The notes under the pieces: model-generated | Databases searched by the model: none | Told to the model about the DNA's origin: nothing | Seen by the model: only the letters and a program-made list of their open reading frames with translations | From: DATBJG01 sp963790545 | GTDB lineage: Bacteria > Acidobacteriota > Vicinamibacteria > Vicinamibacterales > JAMQPK01 | Reading direction: 5' to 3' | Length of the DNA: 64,000 nucleotides | NCBI GenBank assembly: GCA_963790545.1 | Contig: CAWBPA010000003.1 | Location: 1 to 64,000 of the forward strand | Shown: one piece after another, positions 34,202 to 43,814 of the stretch | Layout: each line of letters opens with the position of its first letter | How positions within the stretch are numbered: position 1 is the stretch's first letter | Translations under genes and position numbers: made by a program

Positions 34202-35125
34202 ATGACTACCAGCGCAAACCCGTCACAGTCTCTGCCAACCGTCGGATGGATTGGAACCGGGGTCATGGGGGCGTCGATGTGCGGACACCTGCTCACCAAG
34301 GGGTATCCGGTCATCGTCCACACGCGAAGCAAGGGCAAAGCACAGACGCTTCTCGACCACGGTGCGACGTGGGCAGCCTCCCCGAGCGCAGTCGGCCAGC
34401 GGTCAGAGATCGTGTGCACGATTGTTGGATTCCCCCGCGACGTGCGCGAGGTGTATTTCGGCCACGAAGGCCTGCTTCCCACGGCACGCGCCGGTCAGGT
34501 GTTCGTGGACATGACGACAACGGAACCGACGCTGGCCAAGGAGATTTACGACGCGGCGCGTGGAAAAGGGGCGGCGTCGCTCGATGCTCCCGTGTCGGGC
34601 GGTGACGTAGGGGCCCGCAATGCCACACTTTCGATCATGATTGGCGGTGACAAACCGATCATCGAACGCGTCATGCCGCTCTTCGAAGCCATGGGCAAAC
34701 GAATCATGCATCAAGGTGGACCTGGCGCCGGTCAGCACACCAAGATGTCGAACCAAATTGTCATTGCCGGCACGATGGTCGGCGTATGCGAAAGCCTGCT
34801 GTATGGCTACCGTGCCGGACTGAGTCTCGAAGCGCTCGTGGACTGCATTCGCGGGGGGGCGGCGGCGTGCTGGGCGCTCGATAACCTGGCTCCACGGATC
34901 ATCAAGCGGGATTTTGCGCCGGGTTTTTTCGTCGAGCATTTCATCAAGGACATGGGCATTGCGCTGGCGGAGGCAGAACGGATGGGCATTGCCCTGCCGG
35001 GTCTGGCATTGGTGCATCAGCTCTACCTGGCGGTTCGCGCACAAGGACATGGCCGCGCCGGGACCCAGGCGCTCGTCCTGGCGCTTGAAGACATGTCGAA
35101 AATCAGCCCCGCAAAGATGGGATGA
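34202..35125 (+). CDS. NAD(P)-dependent beta-hydroxyacid dehydrogenase (3-hydroxyisobutyrate / tartronate semialdehyde reductase family)
   Basis: 307 aa. The Rossmann motif GWIGTGVMGASM is at about 15-26, the substrate-binding DAPVSGGDVGARNATLS is mid-protein, and the catalytic Lys lies in GAGQHTKMSNQI. The C-terminal all-alpha domain is intact. It would oxidise a beta-hydroxyacid or reduce the semialdehyde; the exact acid is not determined. The gene stands between a REP-like palindrome and a small hypothetical gene. Confidence 0.88.
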   Translation: MTTSANPSQSLPTVGWIGTGVMGASMCGHLLTKGYPVIVHTRSKGKAQTLLDHGATWAASPSAVGQRSEIVCTIVGFPRDVREVYFGHEGLLPTARAGQVFVDMTTTEPTLAKEIYDAARGKGAASLDAPVSGGDVGARNATLSIMIGGDKPIIERVMPLFEAMGKRIMHQGGPGAGQHTKMSNQIVIAGTMVGVCESLLYGYRAGLSLEALVDCIRGGAAACWALDNLAPRIIKRDFAPGFFVEHFIKDMGIALAEAERMGIALPGLALVHQLYLAVRAQGHGRAGTQALVLALEDMSKISPAKMG

Positions 35126-35176
35126 AAAGGCCTCCACTGGGGACCCTTTTTGAAGGCGCCGATAAGTACGGAAGTC

Positions 35177-35500
35177 ATGAGCCTTCAACCGTGGCAGCGC
35201 GCCAATATCCTTGCAGCAGCCAACTATTTGCGAGAGCTTGGGGCCAAGACCTCCGGTGGGCGACCGGATGTCATTCATCAGGGTCTGCTCGAAGTGCTCG
35301 ATCCGGCACGCCGCGTCACCCGGCTTCAGCGAGAGATGGCAAGCGCTGCCAAAGCCGCGGCAAACATGGGACAGGAGCGCCGCATGCGTGATCGCCGACG
35401 GGGCGATCGACGAAAACGTAATCTGGGTCGAGCGGCTGGCGAACGTCGCGCCCCCGCCGAACGTCGTACGGGAACCGATCGCCGCGACCGGCGCGCATAA
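35177..35500 (+). CDS. Hypothetical Arg-rich protein
   Basis: 107 aa from ATG 35177 (MSLQPWQRANILAAANYLRE); ATG 35150 is an in-frame alternative. An N-terminal helical part is followed by a very basic tail from about residue 70 onward (RDRRRGDRRKRN then RTGTDRRDRRA). No family is recognised. The composition suggests nucleic-acid or membrane-surface binding, but the Arg run may also be GC-driven. Confidence 0.4.
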   Translation: MSLQPWQRANILAAANYLRELGAKTSGGRPDVIHQGLLEVLDPARRVTRLQREMASAAKAAANMGQERRMRDRRRGDRRKRNLGRAAGERRAPAERRTGTDRRDRRA

Positions 35501-35606
35501 TCGCGATCCCAACTGCGGGCGCGCGGCACCTCCAATTCAACCCGAGTCCCAGGTCCGACCGCGAGCCGGAGTGCGTGGCTTCGGGGCGTGGTACTCTCTG
35601 AACGTC

Positions 35607-36323
35607 ATGGCCGATTCGGATCGCAGCCTCGTCGAGAAACGGCAACGGTTCATCGAGCGACAGCGCAAGTTCCATAAGGATACGGTGAACGTCAGCTTCG
35701 AGGGCCGCCTGCCGGAAGGGAGCGGCCCGATCAATCGGCACGGCATGCCGAGCGTCCCGGTGGGTCAGCATCTCGTGAAGAACTGGCCCGTTCTCGATTT
35801 GGGGGAACAACCCGATGTTTCGTTGAAGGACTGGCGGCTGGAAATTACAGGCCTGGTCGAGAATCCGTTGACGCTGACGTGGGGCGAGTTTCTGGCTCTC
35901 CCGCAAACAGACGACGTGAGCGACGTTCACTGCGTTACCACCTGGAGCCGCCTCGATAATCACTGGCGAGGCGTGCGGTTCAACGTGATTGCCGAGCTCG
36001 CGGTGCCTACGGACGAGGCTCGGTACGTTTTGTGCACGGGATACGACTTCATGCCGGGGACTTACATCCCGTACACCGTGAACATTCCGCTGATCCGGGC
36101 GCTCGAAGACGACGTTCTTCTCGTGCACACATGGGAGGGTCGCCCGTTGCCGCGCGAGCACGGCGGACCGTGTCGGATGATCACACCAAAACTGTACGCG
36201 TGGAAGGGCGCCAAGTGGATTCGGAAGATCGAGCTCCTGGCGCGCGACCGAAAAGGCTTCTGGGAAGAACGAGGCTACTCGAACAGCGCAGAGCCGTGGT
36301 TCAACGACAGATATAGTGAGTAA
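35607..36323 (+). CDS. Sulfite-oxidase-like molybdopterin oxidoreductase
   Basis: 238 aa from ATG 35607. It has the oxidoreductase molybdopterin-binding fold of the SUOX/MsrP group: LVENPLTLTWGEFLALPQ, the Mo-ligand Cys in DVHCVTTWSRLDNHWRGV, and the C-terminal GGPCRMITPKLYAWKGAKWI and WEERGY block. Unlike MsrP it has no Tat signal, so it is probably cytoplasmic. No heme partner (MsrQ) is nearby. Upstream in-frame codons back to 35211 overlap the previous gene and are not used. Confidence 0.85.
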   Translation: MADSDRSLVEKRQRFIERQRKFHKDTVNVSFEGRLPEGSGPINRHGMPSVPVGQHLVKNWPVLDLGEQPDVSLKDWRLEITGLVENPLTLTWGEFLALPQTDDVSDVHCVTTWSRLDNHWRGVRFNVIAELAVPTDEARYVLCTGYDFMPGTYIPYTVNIPLIRALEDDVLLVHTWEGRPLPREHGGPCRMITPKLYAWKGAKWIRKIELLARDRKGFWEERGYSNSAEPWFNDRYSE

Positions 36324-36358
36324 GGAACAGAGTCAGCAGGACGAATTCAGAAGTCAGA

Positions 36359-39300
36359 ATGGCGACTACCGCTGAAAAATCTTTGACCCCCACGCCGACC
36401 GTCATCTCCAGCGATCCGCTCTGGTACAAGGACGCCATCATTTATCAGATCCACGTCCGGTCGTTTGCGGACGGGAACAACGACGGCATTGGTGACTTTC
36501 ACGGGCTGATCGGCAAGCTCGACTACATTCAGCAACTCGGCGCCACCTGCATCTGGTTGCTGCCGTTCTTTCCATCGCCGCTCAAAGACGACGGGTATGA
36601 CGTGGCCGATTATCAGGCGGTGCACACGTCTGTACGGGACGCTGACGGACTTCGACGAGTTTCTGCAAGCCGCTCACGCGCGCGGGCTTCGCGTGATGAT
36701 CGAGCTCGTTCTCAACCACACATCCGATCAACATCCGTGGTTTCAGGCCGCCCGCATGGCGCCCCGCGACTCCCCGCAACGCAACTTCTACGTCTGGCGC
36801 AATGACGACCGGGGCTATGCCGGCACGCGCATTATCTTCTCGGATACAGAGGTCTCGAACTGGGCGTTCGACCCGGTCGCTGGCCAGTACTACTGGCACC
36901 GCTTCTTCTCGCATCAGCCGGATCTGAACTACGACAACCCTGCGGTGTTCGACGCGATACTGAAGGTGATGGCCTTCTGGCTCGACCGGGGGGTCGATGC
37001 ATTCCGCCTCGACGCGGTGCCGTATCTCTGCGAACGAGAAGGCACGATAAACGAAAATCTGCCGGAAACGCACGATGTCCTGAAGAACCTCCGGCGCGCC
37101 CTGGAAGAGCGGTACTCGAACCGGCTCTTGCTGGCCGAGGCCAACCAATGGCCGGCCGATGTGAGGGAATTTTTTGGTGATGGGGACGAGTGTCAGATGG
37201 GGTTCCACTTCCCTCTGATGCCGCGGATCTTCATGGCGCTCAGGCAGGAGGATCGGCACCCGATTACAGAAGTGTTGCGGCAGACTCCGGAAATTCCTGC
37301 GACCTGCCAATGGGCAATCTTCCTCAGGAATCACGACGAACTCACGCTCGAGACGGTGACCACCGACGAGCGTGACTATATGTACGAAATGTATGCAGCC
37401 GATCCGGACATGCGGCTCAACCTGGGGATTCGGCGACGGCTGGCGCCGCTCGTTGAAAACAGCCGGCCGCGGATCGAGTTGCTCAACAGCCTTCTGTTGT
37501 CGCTGCCAGGGACGCCCGTCATTTATTACGGCGACGAAATCGGCATGGGCGACAACGTCTATCTGGGCGATCGCAATGGCGTGCGGACGCCGATGCAGTG
37601 GGACGCCAGCCCGAACGGTGGTTTCTCGCGGGCCGATTCGACACGCCTGTACGCGCCGGTGATTGCCGATGCCGCGTACGGCTACCGCACGGTCAACGTC
37701 GAGGTCCAGACGCAATCACCGTTTTCGCTGCTGAACTGGACGCGGCGTCTCATCGCGCTGCGGTCTCAGCACGCGGCCTTCGGCCGGGGATCCATCGAGT
37801 TCCTGCACCCGGACAACCGCAAAGTGCTGGCGTTCGTCAGGCGGGACGAACGAGAGACGATTCTCGTTGTCGCGAATCTCTCACGGTCGGCCCAACCTGT
37901 CGACCTCGACCTCAAGCAATTCATCGGTCTGACCCCGGTCGAGATGACTGGCCTCACCGAGTTCCCCAAGATCGCGAGCGGCCCGTACTCGCTGACACTT
38001 GGACCGTACGGCTTTTACTGGTTTTCGATCGAGGCATCCCCGGCATCACTGACTGCCCGGCGCCCGTCGGCACCGACGCTGCAGGTCGAGCGCGGGAAGA
38101 AAACGCCACTCTTTTCAGGTGGGACGTGGGAAAAGCTGCTCGAAGGCAACGTTCGAAAATTGCTCGAGCATGACGCGCTGGTGCCGTTCCTCGAACAGCA
38201 GCCCTGGGTCGACAGCCGGGGGCGCGCCATCCGTTCGGCCCGTTTTGCCGACTGGATCCTGATGAGCGTCGACCCGTATCCCGTGTTTTTGACGCTCGTC
38301 GACGTGAAGTACGCCAGCGGCGACCCGGAGGCGTATGCGCTGCCGCTCGTCGCGCTTCCCGATCCTCACGCGCAGACGGTTGGCGAGGCCAGGCCTACGG
38401 CCGTGCTGGCTCCCATTACGGGGCCGCGCAGCGGCCTCATCTGCGATGCGCTGGCCGACGACAAAGCCTGTCAGGTTCTGGCCGCCGTCGCCGATCGCCA
38501 GCGGACGTTCGAGACCAAGCGAGGCAAACTCGAAGCAGTGCCCGAGCCGCTGTCCGACTTTTCGGATCTGGACGCCGTGTCACTCCCTGTCCGCCGACTG
38601 GGAGACGAAACCCGACAGTCGGTCATCATGTTGGGCCGGCGTGTGTTCAAGCTGGCGCGCCGGCCGCGAGCGGCTCCACATCCGACGGTCGAAGCCATTC
38701 GTGTGCTGCCCAAGAGCGACTTCAACCGGGTTCCCCGGTTGCTGAGCACCGTGGAATATCAGCCGCAAACCGGCGCGCGATTGGCCATCGGCCTGGTCGA
38801 GCGCCGAGTGGCGCATCAGGGCAACGGGTGGGATTTCACCGTTGAGGAAATCGATCGCTACTTCGAACGCGTCGCTCTTCGGTCGAACGGTGAGACCGAA
38901 GGGGTGTTCGACCGGCCCATGCGTTCGTTTTACGATCTCCGGCACGCAGAGCCGCCGCCGCTCATCCGCGACGCCATCGGTGGCTATCTCCACGAGATCG
39001 CGCTGCTCGGGATGCGTACCGCCGATCTGCACACGTCGCTCATGCGTTCGCACGAGCCATCGTTCAACGCGGAGCCATTTGGCCTCGCCGACAGACGCCG
39101 GCTCACCGTCACGCTCGTCGCGCACGCACGCGAGGCGTTCGACCGCCTGGACGCGCGGCAATCGGTGTTGACTGGCGACGCCAAGGCTGATGCGGTCAGA
39201 CTTCTGCGACGTCGCGGGGCGGTCGTCGACCTGCTTGGGCGTCTGGACCGGCTCAGCGTCGATGTTCATGCGATTCGCTGCCACAACAACTATCATCTGG

Positions 39301-39794
39301 GCCAGATCCTGCGGACCGAACACGACTTCGTCATTGTGGACTTCGCACGCCCTTCGGGCCTGGACGCGCCGGTTGTGTTGCGAACCGGCTTGTTCCGCAG
39401 AGTGCTTCGCCGGTTCTCCGCGCCGGCACGACAGACCCCCGACGGCAAGGGGCTCGCGCTGGTCGATGTTGCCACGCTGCTGCGCAGTTTGAGCGCCGCG
39501 ACGGCAACGGCGCACCACGCGTTCCTCGTTCGACGTCCCGGAGAAGCCGCCCGGATCGCCAAGTGGGCGGCCTGCTGGGAGGTGTGGACCTCGGCCGCCT
39601 TCCTGACCGCGTATCTAGACCGCGCGGCAGATGCGCCGTACCTGCCTGGCGAAGAACGGCAGCTCAGGCAACTGCTGGCAGCTTTCCTGCTCGACACGAC
39701 GCTCGATGAGCTGCGCCACTACATCGACACCAGGCCCGATCGTGCGTACATTCCGCTTGCGGCCACGCTGTCGCTCACGAGCCAGCTCGATTAA
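36359..39794 (+). CDS. treS: Trehalose synthase (maltose alpha-D-glucosyltransferase) fused to maltokinase-like domain, one frameshift
   Basis: The GH13 half starts at ATG 36359 (LWYKDAIIYQIHVRSFADGN) and runs to VADYQAVH at about 36625. It then continues in the +1 frame as YGTLTDFDEFLQAAHARGL, so one extra base sits near 36631. Catalytic residues are intact: nucleophile Asp in FRLDAVPYL, acid Glu in LLAEANQWP, Asp in LRNHDELTLE. The C-terminal half (about 38060 on) is maltokinase-like, but the phosphotransfer motif HGDYHLGQ is changed to HNNYHLGQ and DFEGEP to DFARPS. TreS interconverts maltose and trehalose; the kinase normally makes maltose-1-phosphate for GlgE, and is predicted inactive here. 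Confidence 0.87.
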
Positions 39795-39828
39795 ATTGCA
39801 GGAATTGTTCTGCCTTCTTTCGATCCTT

Positions 39829-39861
39829 TCTGCAATTCTGCAATCCTGCAATTCTGCAATG
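39829..39861 (+). repeat. 8-bp tandem repeat (CTGCAATT / CTGCAATC)
   Basis: Four octamers CTGCAAT(T/C/G) between treS and ligD, ending at the ligD upstream region. They are notably A/T-richer than the flanks. Confidence 0.85.
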
Positions 39862-39868
39862 TCTGATC

Positions 39869-41953
39869 ATGTCTTTCTGTCCTGACATCCGTGCCCTGCG
39901 CCCGATGCTGGCAACGCTTGCCGAACCGCCACTCCACGACCCACACCTCGTCTATGAACCAAAATACGACGGCATCCGTGGACTCGTTGAGATTGTGCCG
40001 AGAGGGGGCACAGCGCACGTCCGTCTCTTCTCGCGCCTCGGCAACGAGAAATCCGCGCAGTTCCCGGAACTCGTGGACGCACTTCGTCGTTTCGGGGCCA
40101 GGCTGAACGTTCCCGTCATCATCGACGGAGAAATTGTCGCCCTCGACGCGCATGGTCAGCCCGCCGGGTTTCAGCGTCTTCAAGGGCGTATTCACCTGAC
40201 GAGGGTCAGTGAGGCAGAAGCCGTCACACAACCTGTCGCGCTTGTCGCGTTCGACCTTCTTTGCGAAAACGGAAAGTCCCTGTGCGAGCTGTCACTCACC
40301 GAGCGGCGTGCCAGGCTGGAGCGACTCTTTGAAAGGGGTCGGGAGTCTTTTTCCGACCCCTTTCTGCCTATACGGCTGAGCGAGGTTGCGACCGGGGATG
40401 GGCGAGCTTTATTTGCTGAGGCAGAAACGCGAGGCTGGGAAGGGCTCATCGTCAAGCACGCCGACTCGCTGTACCGACCCGGAAGGCGAACGACCGACTG
40501 GCGTAAGCTCAAGCTGGTTCGTCGCCAGGAGTTCGTGGTGGCGGGGTGGACCGAACCTCGATCCTCGCGGACGCATTTTGGAGCCTTGTTGCTTGGCTAC
40601 TACCACAACGGTGAGCTCAAGTACGCTGGGCACACTGGCAGCGGGTTCGACGAGAAGGAGCTGACACGTGTGTTTCAGCTCATGCGCCCGCTCGAAACCG
40701 ACCGATCGCCGTTCAAGCCGGTGCCGAAAACGAACGAACGGCCGCATTGGATCGAACCCTCGCTCGTGGCAGAGGTGAGATTCACCGAGTGGACCGACGA
40801 AGGCTTGCTGCGGCATCCTATTTATCTTGGCCTCCGGCAAGACGTGAACGTGGAGAGTGTGCGACGTGAACCAACGTCAAGATTCCCGGTCATGACCGCA
40901 AAAGGCAGTCGATCGGCAACTTCGTCTTCCAGATCCAGAGTTCCGGCATCGGAACGCGCTGAACGATCGGGCTCGATCAATACGGCGACACACGCAGCAG
41001 AGCTCCGGCGGCTGCATGATGACTTGGTGCGCATCGAAGCCGAGCGTGGTGACGGCATTGTCACGCTCCCTGACGACGTAAAAATGTCGGTGACCAACCT
41101 GAAGAAGCTTTTTTGGCCGAAGTTGAAGATCAGCAAGGGCGAGCTGATCCGGTACTACGTCAAGGTCGCGCCCTATCTCCTGCCGGTCGTCGAGGATCGA
41201 CCGCTCGTCATGAAGAGGCTTCCCAACGGCGTCGGAGGCAAGGATTTTTATCAGCACCGTGCGCCCGACACCGTGCCACAAGGCGTCCGCGTCGAAGCGG
41301 TCGAGGGGGACACCGACGTGCCCGCCCGATTCATTGGCGGATCGCTGTTGACGCTGCTCCACATGACGCAGCTGGCCGCCATTTCTCAGGATCCATATTT
41401 TTCGCGCGTCCAATCCGTACACACGGCCGATCACGCGGCAATCGATCTCGACCCTGGCGATGGGGTCTCGTTCGCGCGAATCCTCGACACCGCGCGGTGG
41501 GTCCGTGACGAGCTCGAAACACTGGGCGTGCGCGGCTTTCCCAAGACGTCCGGGGCGGATGGTCTGCACATCTATATTCCCCTCGAGCCAGGAACGCCCT
41601 ACGAAGCTGGAATGATCTTTTGCCAGATTGTTGCGACGATCGTGGCCCAGAAGCACCCGAAGGTGGCAACCGTCGAGCGCAAAGTTCGTGCGCGCGGCCA
41701 GACCGTGTACGTGGATTGCCTGCAGAACATCGAGGGCAAGACGCTGGCCTGCGCGTACAGCGCGCGGGCGAGCGAGTACGCGGGGGCGTCAACGCCACTC
41801 ACGTGGAAGGAGGTTGACGAGGGCGTGGATCCACGTGATTTTACAATTCGCACGTTGCCAGACCGTCTCGAGAAGGTGGGTGACTTGTGGGCGGGGCTGC
41901 GCAAGGCGAAGGGAACAAATCTGAGAGTGGTGGAAAAATACGCGAAAGGATGA
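39869..41953 (+). CDS. ligD: ATP-dependent DNA ligase D (ligase + polymerase domains)
   Basis: 694 aa. Ligase domain first: adenylated K32 in YEPKYDGIR, GEIVALD, GWEGLIVK, WRKLKLVR, and an OB-fold ending near residue 330. A Ser/Arg-rich linker of about 50 residues follows, then the archaeo-eukaryotic primase-type polymerase domain (about 395-690; metal Asp pair in AAIDLDPGD, ITKGELI-like SKGELIRYY, KTSGADGLHIYIPL). The 3'-phosphoesterase domain of the Mycobacterium/Pseudomonas LigD is absent. It repairs double-strand breaks with Ku, but no ku gene is in the window. The order ligase-polymerase differs from M. tuberculosis (Pol-PE-Lig). Confidence 0.92.
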   Translation: MSFCPDIRALRPMLATLAEPPLHDPHLVYEPKYDGIRGLVEIVPRGGTAHVRLFSRLGNEKSAQFPELVDALRRFGARLNVPVIIDGEIVALDAHGQPAGFQRLQGRIHLTRVSEAEAVTQPVALVAFDLLCENGKSLCELSLTERRARLERLFERGRESFSDPFLPIRLSEVATGDGRALFAEAETRGWEGLIVKHADSLYRPGRRTTDWRKLKLVRRQEFVVAGWTEPRSSRTHFGALLLGYYHNGELKYAGHTGSGFDEKELTRVFQLMRPLETDRSPFKPVPKTNERPHWIEPSLVAEVRFTEWTDEGLLRHPIYLGLRQDVNVESVRREPTSRFPVMTAKGSRSATSSSRSRVPASERAERSGSINTATHAAELRRLHDDLVRIEAERGDGIVTLPDDVKMSVTNLKKLFWPKLKISKGELIRYYVKVAPYLLPVVEDRPLVMKRLPNGVGGKDFYQHRAPDTVPQGVRVEAVEGDTDVPARFIGGSLLTLLHMTQLAAISQDPYFSRVQSVHTADHAAIDLDPGDGVSFARILDTARWVRDELETLGVRGFPKTSGADGLHIYIPLEPGTPYEAGMIFCQIVATIVAQKHPKVATVERKVRARGQTVYVDCLQNIEGKTLACAYSARASEYAGASTPLTWKEVDEGVDPRDFTIRTLPDRLEKVGDLWAGLRKAKGTNLRVVEKYAKG

Positions 41954-41964
41954 CGTTCAAATAT

Positions 41965-41997
41965 TACTGAAAACTGTTTACTGATAACTGTAAACTC
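41965..41997 (+). repeat. 7-bp tandem repeat (ACTGNNN)
   Basis: Four heptads ACTGAAA, ACTGTTT, ACTGATA, ACTGTAA plus ACT, exactly between the two convergent stop codons. Confidence 0.85.
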
Positions 41998-42450
41998 CTA
42001 TTTCAGCCCCGTCGGCTTCCAACCCAGGTCATACAGCTCTTCGATTCGCCAGCGATCGTGGGCTTCCCGCGACAGGCCGAAACCAAGCGTGATGACGTCT
42101 GCGCGCTCGGTGCCGATTTCGACGGCGGCATAGGCGCGGTTCCCGGTGGACCAGCGCGGCACCCCGCGCACACTCTGCAATCGCCCGGTGCGCCGCTCGA
42201 GATCGTTGATTCGCACTTCCAGTGTTTGCGGGATCGTTTGGGCCAACATGTGCTCGGTGAGGTAAGGCATCGCCCTCGTGTAGTGGTGCCGGGCCAGCTC
42301 CTGGACAAAACCTTCGACCACCAGTTCCGGAGGCCCCGCCGGCACCGTGCTCCCCCGCCGCATCATCCCAAGGGTTGCCGCTCCAGCCGCAACCATCACG
42401 ATCACGCCAATCGTCAGAAGCCGGGGCCAGCGTATGGATCCGCTATGCAT
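41998..42450 (-). CDS. Hypothetical membrane-anchored protein
   Basis: 150 aa from ATG 42450 (MHSGSIRWPRLLTIGVIVMV), with one N-terminal TM (about 10-28) and a periplasmic domain. Its layout (ELVVEGFVQELARHHYTRAM; DRWRIEELYDLGWKPTG) resembles NTF2/SnoaL-like or DUF4878-type lipoprotein-like folds. The open frame continues upstream to 42609, but that part is the antisense of tRNA-Arg and is not coding. Function unknown. Confidence 0.5.
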   Translation of the reverse strand: MHSGSIRWPRLLTIGVIVMVAAGAATLGMMRRGSTVPAGPPELVVEGFVQELARHHYTRAMPYLTEHMLAQTIPQTLEVRINDLERRTGRLQSVRGVPRWSTGNRAYAAVEIGTERADVITLGFGLSREAHDRWRIEELYDLGWKPTGLK

Positions 42451-42513
42451 GCACAGCGTTTCGGCTCCAGCCGGCCAAGGCAGCAGAACTGCCCATGATA
42501 GGATCGTCTCTGT

Positions 42514-42590
42514 GCGCCCGTAGCTCAGCTGGATAGAGCGATTGGCTTCGAACCAATAGGCCGGGGGTTCGAGTCCCTCCGGGCGCACCA
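42514..42590 (+). tRNA. tRNA-Arg (TCG)
   Basis: The acceptor GCGCCCG pairs with CGGGCGC, the anticodon loop CTTCGAA (anticodon TCG) is closed by ATTGG/CCAAT, and the T-arm is GGGGGTTCGAGTCCCTC. 3' ACCA is encoded. A single copy of the tRNA-tail repeat family follows. Confidence 0.96.
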
Positions 42591-42783
42591 TTCGACTCGG
42601 CCTGAGCAACGTCGAAGGCCTCGCTCATGGCGAGCCCTGAGCGAAGTCGAAGGGTGGCGAGCCATTCACAGAGGCCCTTGATGACGATGAGAAGTGTGGA
42701 TAATCGCTGAACCGGGTCCAATGGTCCGGACCCGGCCTGCGACGTCGCGTCGACAGTGCAGTTTGGACGAGTAGGCTGTCCTA

Positions 42784-43371
42784 CTAGAACTTGAATACCG
42801 CCGCCCCGCTGACTCTCCCGAAGTCCAGCTTCGTGCCGTCGATATTGAAGCCAAGAAGATCGAGATTCTGAAATGAATGGAAGTAGCGCACATCTCCTCG
42901 AATACCGAAGTTCTCACCAAAGAATCCCATCACACCCCCGCCGACATCCCAGCCGAAATCGTTGTTGCTGGTCTCCAGTAACCCGAGCGGAGAAAAGTCG
43001 GCCCGCGTCTTGATGAGACCAACTCCCGCGAGGGCATACGGTCGGATCGGACCAATCTTGGGCACGATCATGACGTTGCCCATGAGCGTCAACAAACTCG
43101 ATGACAACCCCTCAACTTTGCCGAAAAAGTCATCCGTGTACGAAAACTCCGTCTCGAACCCAAGGACGGGGCCCATGGCGCCAAACGACACCCCCCAATT
43201 CACTTTCCTGTCTTCGCATTCGGTGATTTCGAGGCAACCGGAGTCACCGCCGAAGTTGTACCCAATGAACGGACTGATAAAACCTTGGGCGTGGGCGTTT
43301 CTGGACCCCGCCACCGCGAAGGCCAGCGTGAGGGTCAACAGTGTAACAATACGGACAGATCGACAGGACAT
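42784..43371 (-). CDS. Outer-membrane beta-barrel protein (OmpA-like/porin family)
   Basis: 195 aa with a Sec signal peptide (MSCRSVRIVTLLTLTLAFAV, cleaved near AHAQ). Alternating amphipathic strands follow (FISPFIGYNFGG, VNWGVSFGAMGP, IRPYALAGVGLI, FGWDVGGGVMGFF) and the terminal strand GAAVFKF ends in Phe, the BAM recognition pattern. A short loop contains two Cys (CLEITEC). The size fits an 8-stranded barrel. Ligand unknown. Confidence 0.8.
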   Translation of the reverse strand: MSCRSVRIVTLLTLTLAFAVAGSRNAHAQGFISPFIGYNFGGDSGCLEITECEDRKVNWGVSFGAMGPVLGFETEFSYTDDFFGKVEGLSSSLLTLMGNVMIVPKIGPIRPYALAGVGLIKTRADFSPLGLLETSNNDFGWDVGGGVMGFFGENFGIRGDVRYFHSFQNLDLLGFNIDGTKLDFGRVSGAAVFKF

Positions 43372-43545
43372 GTGTCCTCCTCCTCGTCGTTAGGACCGGA
43401 TTTGGCCAGCAGGAGTGCGGTCAGTTGTTGCCGACCGTAGCCGGCAACACGGGTGCATCCAAATCTTGTGCCGATGGAGCGAGGAAGGCCGTCGATATCC
43501 TGATATAGAATGCAGGGCTGCAGCATCGATCACGAGTCAACACGT

Positions 43546-43622
43546 GCGCCCGTAGCTCAGCTGGATAGAGCGACGGCCTCCGGAGCCGTAGGCCACAGGT
43601 TCGAATCCTGTCGGGCGCACCA
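43546..43622 (+). tRNA. tRNA-Arg (CCG)
   Basis: The acceptor GCGCCCG pairs with CGGGCGC, the anticodon loop CTCCGGA (anticodon CCG) is closed by ACGGC/GCCGT, and the T-arm is CAGGTTCGAATCCTG. 3' ACCA is encoded. The tRNA 3' end is repeated twice downstream. Confidence 0.96.
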
Positions 43623-43814
43623 TTCGACTCGCCTGTCGCGAGCACGACGATCGGAGCTCGCTCATGGCGATCACTGACATGGACCGACCCTGAGCGCCGT
43701 CGAAGGGTCGGGCGCACCATTCGCTCGCCTGTCGCGAGCGACGACGATTGGAGCTCGCTCATGGCGAGCTAGCATGGACCGACCCTGAGCGCCGTCGAAG
43801 GGTCGGGCGCACCA
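43612..43814 (+). repeat. Tandem ~96-bp repeat that begins with the tRNA-Arg 3' end
   Basis: CGGGCGCACCA occurs at 43612 (inside the tRNA), 43709 and 43804, spaced 97 and 95 bp. Between copies the sequence is conserved (CGCCTGTCGCGAGC, GGAGCTCGCTCATGGCGA, GACCCTGAGCGCCGTCGAAG). The same kind of flank, one copy, follows the other tRNA-Arg at 42580. Confidence 0.85.

Noticed and set aside
42443..42721. Minus-strand ORF over tRNA-Arg (TCG) and the N-terminal extension of the gene at 41998-42450
   Set aside because: GTRTPGLLVRSQSLYPAELR and GLEPPAYWFEANRSIQLSYG are antisense tRNA translations, not protein.
43421..43762. Minus-strand ORF over tRNA-Arg (CCG)
   Set aside because: Contains RIRTCGLRLRRPSLYPAELR, an antisense tRNA translation, plus repeat sequence.
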